The notes below the pieces were generated by a model, which was not told where the DNA came from, made no database searches, and saw nothing but the letters and a program-made list of their open reading frames with translations. The position numbers and the translations under genes are program-made. Below are positions 7,701 through 16,284 of a stretch of DNA of 64,000 nt, one piece after another. Within the stretch, counting starts at the first letter, position 1. Every line of letters begins with the position of its first letter. Source of the stretch: an uncultured Sporosarcina sp. (GTDB lineage: Bacteria; Bacillota; Bacilli; Bacillales_A; Planococcaceae); NCBI GenBank assembly GCA_948469885.1, contig CAOKMT010000001.1, positions 22,187-86,186 on the forward strand, in the 5' to 3' direction.

Positions 7701-8748
7701 GCAAACAGTACATGAATTAATCGGTCAGCTGAAAGATCCGTTTTTACATAAAACACTTGCGGAGACTGAAGGCATAACCGAAGTGTCGATTAATCCTGAG
7801 AAAAAGCATGTCAGCGTCAAGCTCGCACTTGCTAAAATCAACACTGCGGAACAACTGTCGTTTCAAATGCAAGTTGTCGAAACATTGAAAGAAGCGGGTG
7901 CGGAGACCGTAGGCATTCGATTTGAAGAATTACCTCAAGAAACACTTGAAAAATTTAGGGGGACTGCGACGGAAGCAGAAGCGCAAGACATTCTTTCTCC
8001 TGTGAATGATGTAGAATTCATTTCAATCGCATCAGGGAAAGGGGGCGTCGGAAAATCGACAGTTTCTGTCAATCTCGCCGTTGCCCTTGCCCGTCTTGGA
8101 AAAAAGGTGGGGCTGATTGACGCGGATATTTACGGTTTCAGTATTCCGGATATGATGGGGGTTACTGAAATGCCCAAGGTTCGGGATAACCGTATCATGC
8201 CTGTCGAGCGACTTGGTGTCAAAGTGATTTCCATGGGCTTTTTCGTTGAAGATAATGCGCCGGTTGTATGGCGAGGCCCGATGCTTGGAAAAGCATTGGA
8301 CCAATTTTTCAGAGATGTGGAATGGGGCGACCTAGATTTCTTATTCCTTGATCTACCGCCGGGGACTGGAGATGTCGCACTGGACATTCATCAAATGATT
8401 CCCTCATCGAAAGAAATTATCGTGACGACGCCACATCCAACAGCGGCTTTCGTAGCAGCCCGGGCTGGCGCGATGGCTTTACAAACAGATCATGACTTGC
8501 TTGGTGTTATTGAAAATATGTCTTGGTTTGAATCGAAGGAAACGAAGAAACGTGAGTTTGTCTTTGGCCAAGGCGGCGGTGTGAAGCTAGCCCAAGAACT
8601 ACGGACTGATTTACTTGGTCAAATCCCACTCGGGCAACCGGACTGGGATGAGGAAGACTTTGCGCCTTCCGTCTACGGGGCAGACCATCCGATCGGACAA
8701 ATTTATGCGGACATCGCAAAAAATATTGTGCGTAAAATCGGTAAGTGA
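7690..8748 (+). CDS. salA: SalA / Mrp-family P-loop ATPase
   Basis: Mrp/NBP35-type ATPase. SalA of B. subtilis is a regulator of scoC and related genes; relatives carry Fe-S clusters. 352 aa: an N-terminal MIP18-like domain (residues 1-85), then the ParA-like domain with GKGGVGKST near residue 117, DADIYGFS, and DLPPGTGDVALD. I choose TTG 7690 because AAGGGG lies 8 bp upstream and the protein then begins M-I-N-E-Q, parallel to the B. subtilis M-I-R-E-D start; an in-frame GTG at 7681 has no spacing. It lies between cwlD and gerD as in B. subtilis. Confidence 0.92.
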   Translation: MINEQTVHELIGQLKDPFLHKTLAETEGITEVSINPEKKHVSVKLALAKINTAEQLSFQMQVVETLKEAGAETVGIRFEELPQETLEKFRGTATEAEAQDILSPVNDVEFISIASGKGGVGKSTVSVNLAVALARLGKKVGLIDADIYGFSIPDMMGVTEMPKVRDNRIMPVERLGVKVISMGFFVEDNAPVVWRGPMLGKALDQFFRDVEWGDLDFLFLDLPPGTGDVALDIHQMIPSSKEIIVTTPHPTAAFVAARAGAMALQTDHDLLGVIENMSWFESKETKKREFVFGQGGGVKLAQELRTDLLGQIPLGQPDWDEEDFAPSVYGADHPIGQIYADIAKNIVRKIGK

Positions 8749-8881
8749 TGTTAAGTAGAAAGTATTTATGGGAACTTTTCAGCTTGGCTTGAAAGTGCTT
8801 ATCAAAATCGATCAAAGACCCGAAGTGAACTTTAGTTCGCGAGGGGACGAGTGATGAGTATACGCTTGTCAACAAGCTATG

Positions 8882-8912
8882 GCGGAGGAGGCTATTGCCC
8901 TCCTCCGCTTTT
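8882..8912. terminator. Bidirectional terminator overlapping the end of gerD
   Basis: GCGGAGGAGG (8882-8891) pairs with CCTCCTCCGC (8899-8908) across a short loop, with T-rich sequence to the right. The right arm is also the last codons of minus-strand gerD, which therefore ends in Gly-Gly-Gly-Gln. It serves salA from the left and could slow gerD transcripts from the right. Confidence 0.75.
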
Positions 8913-9485
8913 ATTTTCTTCTTTTGGTTTTTCTTTTTCTTCGTTCTCTTTATCTTCTCCGCCGCCCGCCTCCTGAATGAGTTTTTCCCATTTCGTTTGC
9001 AGTAGCGGACTGTTGATCGTCTCTTCGATCACTTTTTCGTACTGTTCTTTCATCGTGGCGGATTGCATGATCGTTTCCAATTGCTTTTGCATATCGGGTT
9101 GGCCGAAAAAGCTCTCCAGGTCTTTCTGAAAAGAAGCATCACCCATGAGCTGTTTCATAATTTCTTGCTGTTGTTCCTTCATACTTTTAGCGATTGTTTC
9201 AGCGAATTTTGGATCTTCAAATGTTTTTTTCCAAAATGCTTTCCCGTCATCAGAAAGCATCGTCTGTTCGATGGATTTTTTCACTTCATCTTGATCCAAA
9301 ATGAGCTGTTCCCGAAATTCGGAATCCGCGAGTAGTTGCTGGATCGCTTTTTTTCCCTCTTCCGTTTGGAGGGCATCGGTCACCATTTTTTTAGTCTCGT
9401 CGTAAGTCGGAGTACTTGGCTGCATCGTTGTACATCCGGAAAGTAAAAAGATAACGGCGGTCATATGAAGTAACTTTTTTTTCAC
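8892..9485 (-). CDS. gerD: Spore germination lipoprotein GerD
   Basis: Inner-spore-membrane lipoprotein needed for clustering of germinant receptors (germinosome) in Bacillus. From GTG 9485 it has a signal peptide ending in a lipobox L-L-S-G-C (Cys 18), then YDETKKMVTDALQTEEGKKA and long charged helices typical of GerD, and a Lys/Glu-rich tail. The longer reading from ATG 9518 has no ribosome site, while GAAGGGA precedes the GTG. Divergent from kbaA, as in B. subtilis. Confidence 0.9.
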   Translation of the reverse strand: MKKKLLHMTAVIFLLSGCTTMQPSTPTYDETKKMVTDALQTEEGKKAIQQLLADSEFREQLILDQDEVKKSIEQTMLSDDGKAFWKKTFEDPKFAETIAKSMKEQQQEIMKQLMGDASFQKDLESFFGQPDMQKQLETIMQSATMKEQYEKVIEETINSPLLQTKWEKLIQEAGGGEDKENEEKEKPKEENKSGGGQ

Positions 9486-9628
9486 GGTGGGATCAGTCCC
9501 TTCAAGAAGCATTTTCATTTATTGTTCACAATATGTCGGATAATATGCATGAAGCGATTCCTGAAATAGATTTTTGTATGAAACGTTGTTACACTGGGAG
9601 GAGCAACGTAAAACGGAGGATTATTGTC

Positions 9629-10315
9629 GTGACAATACGAAATTGGGTTAAATTCTTTTTTAATGCATTAGTCATCGGAGGGCTCGTGACAGCGGTGTTT
9701 GGACTGGTTGTCCGTTGGGAGTTTTTCTCCGGTTATTTACAGTCAGGAGAAATTTGGCAATTTCTTGGTGCACTCTTATGGATGGTATTTCTAGGATTTA
9801 CGATGAGTGTCGTTGCACAAATGGGTTTTTTCGCTTACTTAACAGTTCACCAATTTGGTGTCAATCTTTTTAGAACTCTCACATTGTGGAATTGGGTTCA
9901 GCTTCTTATTATTACTGTCGTGCTATTCGATTTGATTTTCTTCCGTTTCCGCTTAACATCTGGAGAAACGGGACGAACATTGCTTTATTTGACGTTGCTC
10001 GCTTCATTGATCGTTGTTTCTGCATTGACAGCTTATTTCAAAGCGAAGTGGACCAAAAAGCATACGCTCATATCAGCCTTGTTTTTCATGATTGTGATCA
10101 CAACACTTGAGTGGTTGCCGGCCTTGATGGTTCGTTCAGGGAATATAGATGAGTGGGTAACGATCCTTCTCTTTCCATTACTCGCCGTGAACGCGTACCA
10201 AATTTTGGCGCTACCAAAGTATAATGCGATGTCAGATGCAGATAAAGCTAAACTCGATGAACGTCGAAAAGTCCGTCGTCAAAGTAAAGAAAGAAAAAGT
10301 GCCAAATCCAATTAA
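9629..10315 (+). CDS. kbaA: KinB-signalling pathway activation protein KbaA
   Basis: Integral membrane protein that in B. subtilis promotes KinB-dependent entry into sporulation. 228 aa with about six hydrophobic segments, the family signature SVVAQMGFFAYLTVHQFG at residues 60-77, and a basic C-terminal tail. The start GTG 9629 is chosen over upstream in-frame codons because GGAGGA lies 8 bp before it. Gene order gerD-kbaA-pdaB is conserved. Confidence 0.88.
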   Translation: MTIRNWVKFFFNALVIGGLVTAVFGLVVRWEFFSGYLQSGEIWQFLGALLWMVFLGFTMSVVAQMGFFAYLTVHQFGVNLFRTLTLWNWVQLLIITVVLFDLIFFRFRLTSGETGRTLLYLTLLASLIVVSALTAYFKAKWTKKHTLISALFFMIVITTLEWLPALMVRSGNIDEWVTILLFPLLAVNAYQILALPKYNAMSDADKAKLDERRKVRRQSKERKSAKSN

Positions 10316-10317
10316 AC

Positions 10318-10373
10318 GAACAGCACACCTACCGACGGGCGAATCGCCTGCAGGTAGAATGTGCTGTTTTTTT
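10318..10373 (+). terminator. Intrinsic terminator after kbaA
   Basis: An AACAGCACA arm and an inner CTACC/GGTAG pairing fold back on TGTGCTGTT, followed by T residues. Confidence 0.88.
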
Positions 10374-10460
10374 TACGCGACAGTAAGGAATGATAATTCC
10401 GTTCGTATCCACACATGGATAAGGGGACTCCCATGCCACTATCCTGAATTGAGCATTGCG

Positions 10461-11123
10461 TTATTGCGGTATCTTTTTCATCTTCACAGATGTCCCGAAT
10501 AAGACGTCTTCGACGGACTTGAATTCGCGGCTATCCATTAGCTTCTGCAATGTTTGCAATTGCACACGGGCGTTACGATGATGGGGGACGGAAATAATTT
10601 CTCCTTCCATGACAGGTGGAATGCTCCCGCCTTCCCAGACAAATGAAGACCCGAGCGCGTTGACCTCGGCTTCCCAAAGGATTGTATGTAAAAAATGTGG
10701 AAATACCTCATCGGCAGTTCGGAACCAGAGCGGTTTCATCTCGAAAAAACTTTCAAATTGTTCAAGCTGATTGACAAGCAATTTTGCATCTTCTTCGTAG
10801 GCAGCCCCATTATGGCCAAGAAGACCAGTTGGGATGTTTTTTTCATTGATGATACGGACCGAATTCGGAAAACGCTTTGCCCAATCGACATCGATAAAAA
10901 GAAGGGGATACGGCTGCTTCAATTCTTGGAGCCAGTCCGCAACTTCCGCATCTCCGAAAGAAATATTGACAGTAAGTGCCGATCCATGAGATCCATGTGT
11001 AATGGCGACTGGATCTTCTGTTATCCGGAATACTGAAGTGAGCGGGTGATGTTGGGGAATTGGTGGAAACAACAAAAAAGCTGCGCAACTTAGAATGATG
11101 AGTACGATTAACTTCTTGAGCAT
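10461..11123 (-). CDS. PdaB-like protein with an altered deacetylase motif
   Basis: Occupies the pdaB position and orientation after kbaA. PdaB is a polysaccharide-deacetylase-fold protein needed for spore cortex maintenance. 220 aa from ATG 11123, with GGAGG 7 bp upstream and one N-terminal membrane segment. The alignable blocks ALTVNISFGD and WAKRFPNSVRIINEKNIPTG parallel ALTFDISWGD and WAERHPDTVARI of PdaB. The catalytic-position Asp of the TFD motif is Asn here, and the GSM-Y metal-site region reads GLLGHN. Deacetylase activity is therefore doubtful; a structural role in spores is an inference. Confidence 0.72.
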   Translation of the reverse strand: MLKKLIVLIILSCAAFLLFPPIPQHHPLTSVFRITEDPVAITHGSHGSALTVNISFGDAEVADWLQELKQPYPLLFIDVDWAKRFPNSVRIINEKNIPTGLLGHNGAAYEEDAKLLVNQLEQFESFFEMKPLWFRTADEVFPHFLHTILWEAEVNALGSSFVWEGGSIPPVMEGEIISVPHHRNARVQLQTLQKLMDSREFKSVEDVLFGTSVKMKKIPQ

Positions 11124-11287
11124 ATATTGTCCTCCTTCAGCACAATCTATGTATAGGTTATGAGCGGAGCTTGACAAATATGAGGAAGACGTGTTACTAT
11201 AAAAAAGTCGGTGAAAGAAACAATTAAAATAAATGCTTGACAAAAGAAATCATCTTGTTATAATAAGTGATGTCGAGAAGAGATCAT

Positions 11288-11362
11288 TCCGCAGTAGCTC
11301 AGTGGTAGAGCAATCGGCTGTTAACCGATCGGTCGTAGGTTCGAATCCTACCTGCGGAGCCA
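11288..11362 (+). tRNA. tRNA-Asn (GTT)
   Basis: Acceptor TCCGCAG pairs with CTGCGGA, the anticodon loop contains GTT, the T loop reads GGTTCGAATCC, and CCA is encoded. Confidence 0.96.
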
Positions 11363-11365
11363 TAT

Positions 11366-11441
11366 GCTTCCATAGCTCAGTAGGTAGAGTGCTTCCATGG
11401 TAAGGAAGAGGTCGTCGGTTCGATCCCGGCTGGAAGCTCCA
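11366..11441 (+). tRNA. tRNA-Thr (GGT)
   Basis: Acceptor GCTTCCA pairs with TGGAAGC; the anticodon stem CTTCC/GGAAG encloses loop ATGGTAA, anticodon GGT; CCA is encoded. Only 3 bp separate it from tRNA-Asn. Confidence 0.95.
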
Positions 11442-11615
11442 GCTCGTACCACCTACACATAAGCATTTCAACGAAGTTTATACATATAGCTTGAACATAC
11501 TTAGTTTAAGTACAAGAAGAATTACATAAAATTACAGCGTTTATTTGCGATAGAAATATTTATATATTCTATGCAAAGAACACAATTATACGAAATTCAT
11601 CGTTATTTTAACAAA

Positions 11616-11690
11616 GGCCCCTTGGTCAAGCGGTTAAGACACCGCCCTTTCACGGCGGTAACACGGGTTCGAATCCCGTAGGGGTCACCA
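11616..11690 (+). tRNA. tRNA-Glu (TTC)
   Basis: Acceptor GGCCCCT pairs with AGGGGTC (one G-U), the anticodon loop CTTTCAC gives TTC, and CCA is encoded. The 174 bp before it hold no feature I recognise. Confidence 0.96.
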
Positions 11691-11709
11691 TATTATTTAA
11701 CTTTATGAA

Positions 11710-11850
11710 CTTATCGCAACTTCCATTAAAATTGGGGAAGCGAGCAGAACAAGGAAGCAATTGAGAGAAGGAGGGAGCGTACCTAAGTACGTGACCGACT
11801 AAACGAGTGAAGCTGACGCAGTAATGCGAAGCTTATCGCAATTTTAACCA
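11710..11850. repeat. Structured intergenic element between tRNA-Glu and tRNA-Tyr
   Basis: About 140 bp bounded by direct copies of CTTATCGCAA (at about 11711 and 11832). It has an internal CGTAC-ctaa-GTACG hairpin and a purine-rich core. No ORF. It looks like a dispersed intergenic repeat, but no second copy occurs in this window, so the call is tentative. Confidence 0.3.
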
Positions 11851-11935
11851 GGTGGGGTAGCGAAGTGGCTAAACGCGGCGGACTGTAAATCCGCTCCCTC
11901 AGGGTTCGGCGGTTCGAATCCGTCCCCCACCACCA
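11851..11935 (+). tRNA. tRNA-Tyr (GTA)
   Basis: 85 nt with a long variable arm; acceptor GGTGGGG pairs with CCCCACC; anticodon GTA in loop CTGTAAA; CCA is encoded. Confidence 0.96.
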
Positions 11936-12021
11936 TTATTTTAAAACCTTTTGAAAAACATGAATAAATTTTCGAGAAAAGTGTAAGCTAGGAAAGTGCT
12001 TGCTTGAAAGTTCTTTATCGT

Positions 12022-12093
12022 TGGGGTATAGCCAAGCGGTAAGGCAACGGACTTTGACTCCGTCATTCGTTGGTTCGAATCCAGCTACCCCAG
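12022..12093 (+). tRNA. tRNA-Gln (TTG), CCA not encoded
   Basis: Acceptor TGGGGTA pairs with TACCCCA, anticodon TTG in loop CTTTGAC, discriminator G. Unlike the four preceding tRNAs the 3' CCA is absent (TCT follows), so CCA-adding enzyme would be needed. Confidence 0.94.
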
Positions 12094-12101
12094 TCTAATT
12101 G

Positions 12102-12158
12102 AAAACTCTTTTACCCGTCCTTCATTGACAGGTAAGAGGGTTTTTTGTATTTTTTTAA
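12102..12158 (+). terminator. Terminator of the tRNA cluster
   Basis: AAAACTCTTTTACC pairs with GGTAAGAGGGTTTT, followed by T-rich sequence, 8 bp after tRNA-Gln. Confidence 0.88.
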
Positions 12159-12360
12159 AAAAAGCAAACTTCCGAGAAATAGTGGTTGTCCACGTCAAAA
12201 ACAAACAGTCGGCCCAATCATATAGGTCTTTGTCATTGTAGTAGTAAAAAGCGGCGGATCGAACATTTTTCCTATACAATGGAAGGACAAACGTTTCAGT
12301 TATGAAATAGATTGGGAATTGTGGATAAATAGACTCACTTTGAAGAAAAGGGATGTTCAT

Positions 12361-14439
12361 ATGAAAAGTGAAGATAAGCAACATGTGCTGAATAAAAATT
12401 TGAAGGATATTACGTATGCGCTCGATCGGTCATCGATTGTTGCCATTACAGATCGTACGGGGAAAATTATGTATGTGAACGACAAGTTTTCGGAACTGTC
12501 TAAGTATACGGCGGAAGAATTGATTGGTCGTGATCATCGTGTGATCAATTCGGGGTATCATGCGAAAGCATTTTTTAAGGATATGTGGGCCACTATTGGG
12601 AAAGGTGAAATGTGGCGCGGAGAGATTCGAAATCGAGCAAAAGATGGAACGATTTATTGGGTGGATTCGACGATTGTTCCGTTTCTAAATGAAAAAGGAA
12701 TTCCGTATCAATATATTTCAATTCGAAATGATATTACAAGGCAAAAGAATATGGAGATTGAACTTGAGGAAAATATCGCGATGTATAATTTGATTGCGGA
12801 AAATTCCTCCGACTTCATTTCAGTCATCAATAAGAACGGTGATTTCCAATATGTTTCTCCTTCTTATGAACAGCAGTTAGGCTATGATTTGAAGGAGCTG
12901 GCGAACAGTAACTTTTTCTCTCTTATCGTTAAAGAAGATCGAGAGCTTGCTAGGGAAAAAGTGAAGGGGGCCAGCGTTGCGACGTCGTCTGAGGCTATTG
13001 AACTTCGGTTGCGGCGGGCAGATGGAGAATGGATCTATACGGAAACAACGATGAACCGGGTGCGGAACGAAGGAGAAAATACAAATAATCTTGTTCTCGT
13101 CACGCGTGATGTGACGACGCGTAAGCATGCGGAAAAAATGATTCTCGATCTCGCTTATAATGACCAGTTAACAGATTTGCCAAATCGGGTTTCTTTTCGA
13201 AAGAAATTATATACAGCGATAGAAGCAGCAAGGGAAAAATCCGAAAAACTCGGCTTTGTTGTACTCAATATCGACCGGCTTCGGTACGTCAATGATGCGC
13301 TTGGTCAAGAATCGGGTGATTACATTTTATCGATCATTGCGAAAAGGCTAAAAGCGATTTTGCCGACCGAGGATAGTATAGGCCGGATTGCCGGGGATGA
13401 GTTCGCGTTTGTTTTGAATGACATCCAAGATGCGGCGCACGTTGAAAAAATAACAAAAAGCGTCCAAGAACATCTGATGGAACCCATTTCGGTTGCGGAT
13501 GAGTCGTATACATTATCGATGAGCATCGGCATTTCTTTATATCCAGAGCATGGGAAAAACGTTTCCGAGTTGACAATGAAAGCTGAAAAAGCACTTTATA
13601 ATGTAAAGGAACTTGGTGGAGGCAGTTACGAAGTATATGAGCCGGGTAGCGCTCAAAAAACGTTAGATCGAATTTTTCTTGAAAACGAGTTGAAGAAAAG
13701 TATTAAGCAGGCGTATTTTTTACTCGATTACCAACCAAAGTTTCATATAGAAAGTGGAGAAATGATTGGTGTTGAAGCACTCGTCCGATGGGAGCATCCC
13801 GACCTAGGGCGCATTCCGCCTGATCAGTTCATTCAAGTTGCTGAAGAAACAAAAATGATCATCCCTTTGGGGGAATGGATTTTACGGCAAGCGTGCAAAC
13901 AGGTGAAAATTTGGCAAGACGATGGCTTTTGCTTATACCCGATCGCTGTAAATGTCTCGGCTATACAATTGGAGGAAGCATCTTTCCCCGCAACGCTTCA
14001 AAGCATTTTAGAAGAGGTCGGTATCGCAAGCGATGCCATCGAAATTGAATTGACAGAAAGTGCATTTGCGGATCTAAAGAGTATGCAAGAAGTGATCGCG
14101 AAGATTCGAGCATTAGGCGTCAAGATTGCTATCGATGATTTTGGGACAGGGTATAGCTCGCTCAGTTACATTAAGGAGTTGCCGGCTGATACACTTAAAA
14201 TCGATCGCTCTTTCATCCGTGATATTCATAAGAATGAAGGAAGTCGGGCTATCGTGGATGCAATCATCACAATCGCCAACACAGTTGGCTTAACTGTTGT
14301 TGCCGAAGGTATAGAAGAACAGGTGCATATTGACATTTTGAGACGATCGGGCTGTCAGCAAGGGCAAGGGTATTTCTTTAGCAAACCAGTCTCTCCTAAA
14401 GCGATTGAACAATTTATGTGCCGAAAAGTCTGTGAATAA
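12361..14439 (+). CDS. PAS-PAS-GGDEF-EAL cyclic-di-GMP signalling protein
   Basis: 692-aa soluble sensor/regulator. PAS 1 (about 20-110, with GKIMYVNDKFSEL), PAS 2 (about 135-250, with GDFQYVSPSYEQQLGY), GGDEF domain (about 265-420) and EAL domain (about 435-690). The GGDEF signature is A-G-D-E-F near residue 343, a variant still seen in active cyclases. The EAL domain has an intact VEALVRW, the Glu of ELTESAF, DDFGTGYSSL and KIDRSF, so phosphodiesterase activity is likely. No transmembrane segments are seen. I use ATG 12361 with AAAGGG upstream rather than the in-frame codon at 12319. Monocistronic. Confidence 0.9.
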   Translation: MKSEDKQHVLNKNLKDITYALDRSSIVAITDRTGKIMYVNDKFSELSKYTAEELIGRDHRVINSGYHAKAFFKDMWATIGKGEMWRGEIRNRAKDGTIYWVDSTIVPFLNEKGIPYQYISIRNDITRQKNMEIELEENIAMYNLIAENSSDFISVINKNGDFQYVSPSYEQQLGYDLKELANSNFFSLIVKEDRELAREKVKGASVATSSEAIELRLRRADGEWIYTETTMNRVRNEGENTNNLVLVTRDVTTRKHAEKMILDLAYNDQLTDLPNRVSFRKKLYTAIEAAREKSEKLGFVVLNIDRLRYVNDALGQESGDYILSIIAKRLKAILPTEDSIGRIAGDEFAFVLNDIQDAAHVEKITKSVQEHLMEPISVADESYTLSMSIGISLYPEHGKNVSELTMKAEKALYNVKELGGGSYEVYEPGSAQKTLDRIFLENELKKSIKQAYFLLDYQPKFHIESGEMIGVEALVRWEHPDLGRIPPDQFIQVAEETKMIIPLGEWILRQACKQVKIWQDDGFCLYPIAVNVSAIQLEEASFPATLQSILEEVGIASDAIEIELTESAFADLKSMQEVIAKIRALGVKIAIDDFGTGYSSLSYIKELPADTLKIDRSFIRDIHKNEGSRAIVDAIITIANTVGLTVVAEGIEEQVHIDILRRSGCQQGQGYFFSKPVSPKAIEQFMCRKVCE

Positions 14440-14459
14440 AAATCCGCTTTCATGTTGAG

Positions 14460-14488
14460 TTGAGCCAAATTGTTCAACGATTTATAAT
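14460..14488 (+). promoter_or_regulatory. Sigma-A-type promoter of the arginase gene
   Basis: -35 TTGAGC at 14460-14465, 17-bp spacer, perfect -10 TATAAT at 14483-14488, about 30 bp before the start codon. I see no -24/-12 sigma-54 element of the B. subtilis roc type. Confidence 0.65.
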
Positions 14489-14517
14489 AGACGTATTGAG
14501 TGAGGAGGTTATTCAAC

Positions 14518-15423
14518 ATGAAAGAATTGAATATGTCGATTATTGGTGTACCATTGGATCTTGGACAAAGTCGTCGTGGAGTGGACATGGGGCCAAGCGC
14601 GATTCGTTACGCAGGTGCGGTAGAACGACTTGAAGCGATTGGGCACGTTGTACGTGATGAAGGGAATATCCCTGTGGATGCGGTTGAGCGAAGAGATTCG
14701 AATGATTCAAGTTTGAAGAACTTGGAAGAAGTGATTAAAGCGAATACGAAGCTGGCTGAAAAAGTGGAAGCTGTCGTCAATGACGGTGATTTTCCACTCG
14801 TACTCGGCGGAGACCACAGCATTGCGATTGGAACGCTTGCCGGCCTTGCGACTAAATATGAGAACCTTGGTGTGATTTGGTATGACGCGCATGCGGATCT
14901 GAATACGAGCGAAACATCGCCTTCCGGAAATATTCATGGTATGCCGCTTGCTGTCAGCATTGGCCTTGGTCATGAAAGCCTTGTCAATCTACATAAAGAC
15001 GGTCAAAAGGTTAAGCCTGAAAACGTTGTCATTATCGGTGCACGTTCCGTAGATCCAGGCGAACGTCAGCTTATTAAGGAACAGGGCATTAAAGTATTTA
15101 CGATGCATGAAATTGATAAGCACGGAATGACAGCAGTAATGGAAGAAGTACTCGCCTACTTGAAAGAACGAAACGTTGATGGTGTACATTTATCGCTTGA
15201 TCTGGATGGACTGGATCCACTATACACACCAGGTGTCGGAACACCGGTGCCTGGTGGCATCAGCTACCGGGAAAGCCATTTAGCGATGGAAATGCTTGAA
15301 GAATCTGGGATGATCACGTCGGCGGAGTTCGTTGAAGTGAACCCGATTTTGGATAAACAGAATAAAACAGCAGATGTCGCGGTTGGCCTAATGGGCTCGC
15401 TGTTCGGCGAAAAGTTGCTGTAA
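14518..15423 (+). CDS. rocF: Arginase
   Basis: Hydrolyses L-arginine to ornithine and urea using a binuclear manganese centre. 301 aa, normal length. Metal-ligand motifs are complete: GGDHS, DAHADLNT and SLDLDGLDP; the N-terminal GVPLDLGQSRRGVDMGP is typical of Bacillus arginases. The start ATG 14518 follows GAGGAGG with ideal spacing; an in-frame GTG at 14500 is rejected. It sits before sigW as in B. subtilis and has its own terminator. Confidence 0.95.
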   Translation: MKELNMSIIGVPLDLGQSRRGVDMGPSAIRYAGAVERLEAIGHVVRDEGNIPVDAVERRDSNDSSLKNLEEVIKANTKLAEKVEAVVNDGDFPLVLGGDHSIAIGTLAGLATKYENLGVIWYDAHADLNTSETSPSGNIHGMPLAVSIGLGHESLVNLHKDGQKVKPENVVIIGARSVDPGERQLIKEQGIKVFTMHEIDKHGMTAVMEEVLAYLKERNVDGVHLSLDLDGLDPLYTPGVGTPVPGGISYRESHLAMEMLEESGMITSAEFVEVNPILDKQNKTADVAVGLMGSLFGEKLL

Positions 15424-15431
15424 TTTTTCGG

Positions 15432-15466
15432 AAACCTGTCCTCAGTAGATGAGGGCGGGTTTTTTG
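15432..15466 (+). terminator. Intrinsic terminator after rocF
   Basis: AACCTGTCCTCA pairs with TGAGGGCGGGTT (with mismatches) across a short loop, followed by a T run. Confidence 0.88.
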
Positions 15467-15642
15467 CTGTTCGAAGAAATGAGTTGCTGGTACTTGGAAG
15501 CTAGCTAGCGGTGTTCGATTAGCTGAACCGTATTTTTAGGGAGGGGGTCATTCGGAGGCAAGTTTACAATTATAAAGTTTTCGTAAAAAAGACAAAAGTT
15601 ATTCAAACTTTGATAAAATAAGAGTAACTATGTAAAAATAAA

Positions 15643-15669
15643 TGAAACCTGTTAAAGCCTTCAAACGTA
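15643..15669 (+). promoter_or_regulatory. Autoregulatory sigma-W promoter
   Basis: TGAAAC at 15643-15648, 17 bp, CGTA at 15666-15669. This matches the B. subtilis sigma-W consensus (TGAAAC, about 16-17 bp, CGTA) and lies 39 bp before sigW, as expected for an autoregulated ECF operon. Confidence 0.9.
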
Positions 15670-15707
15670 TAGAAGGGACAGCCGCATAGAGCGGAGGAGA
15701 ATTTGCA

Positions 15708-16271
15708 ATGGATGAGTTAATTAATAAACGAATAAATGAAGTGTTGAAAGGGGATCAAAGTGCATTTGAGGAAATTGTTACTTTGTTTCAACACCGTCTG
15801 TACCATGTTTGTTTTCGAATGCTCAGCAATCGCCAAGAGGCGGAAGATATTGCACAAGAAGCGTTTGTGCGTGCTTATATGAATATTCATACGTTCGACC
15901 AGAAGCGAAAGTTTTCAACGTGGTTGTTTCGGATTGCTACCAACTTATGCATCGATCGGATTCGAAAGAAAAAGCCCGATTATTATTTAGATGCGAATGT
16001 ACCGGGGACGGAAGGGTTGACGATGTATTCACAAATTGCCGCAGATGGCGAACTGCCTGAAGACGTCGTTGAACGAATGGAAACGCAAGAAAGGGTCCAG
16101 TATGAAATTGGAAGACTGCCAGATAAATACCGTTCAGTCATTATTTTGCGTTATCTTGAAGAATTGCCGTTAAAAGAAATAAGTGATATTTTAGAACTAC
16201 CACTTGGGACCGTAAAAACCCGAATCCACAGAGGGCGGGGAGCGCTTAGAAAACAGATGGGTAACTTGTAG
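15708..16271 (+). CDS. sigW: ECF RNA polymerase sigma factor SigW
   Basis: 187 aa, the same length as B. subtilis SigW, which directs the envelope-stress/antimicrobial-peptide response. Region 2 includes EAEDIAQEAFVRAYMNIHTF and FSTWLFRIATNLCIDRIRKK; region 4 includes LPLKEISDILELPLGTVKTR. It is preceded by its own sigma-W promoter and a GGAGGAG ribosome site, and followed 13 bp later by its anti-sigma gene. Confidence 0.96.
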   Translation: MDELINKRINEVLKGDQSAFEEIVTLFQHRLYHVCFRMLSNRQEAEDIAQEAFVRAYMNIHTFDQKRKFSTWLFRIATNLCIDRIRKKKPDYYLDANVPGTEGLTMYSQIAADGELPEDVVERMETQERVQYEIGRLPDKYRSVIILRYLEELPLKEISDILELPLGTVKTRIHRGRGALRKQMGNL

Positions 16272-16284
16272 GAGGGAATTTAGT

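Noticed and set aside
10461-11123. Ordinary catalytic pdaB
   Set aside because: The Asp of the TFD motif is Asn and other metal-site residues are not visible, so I list it only as PdaB-like.
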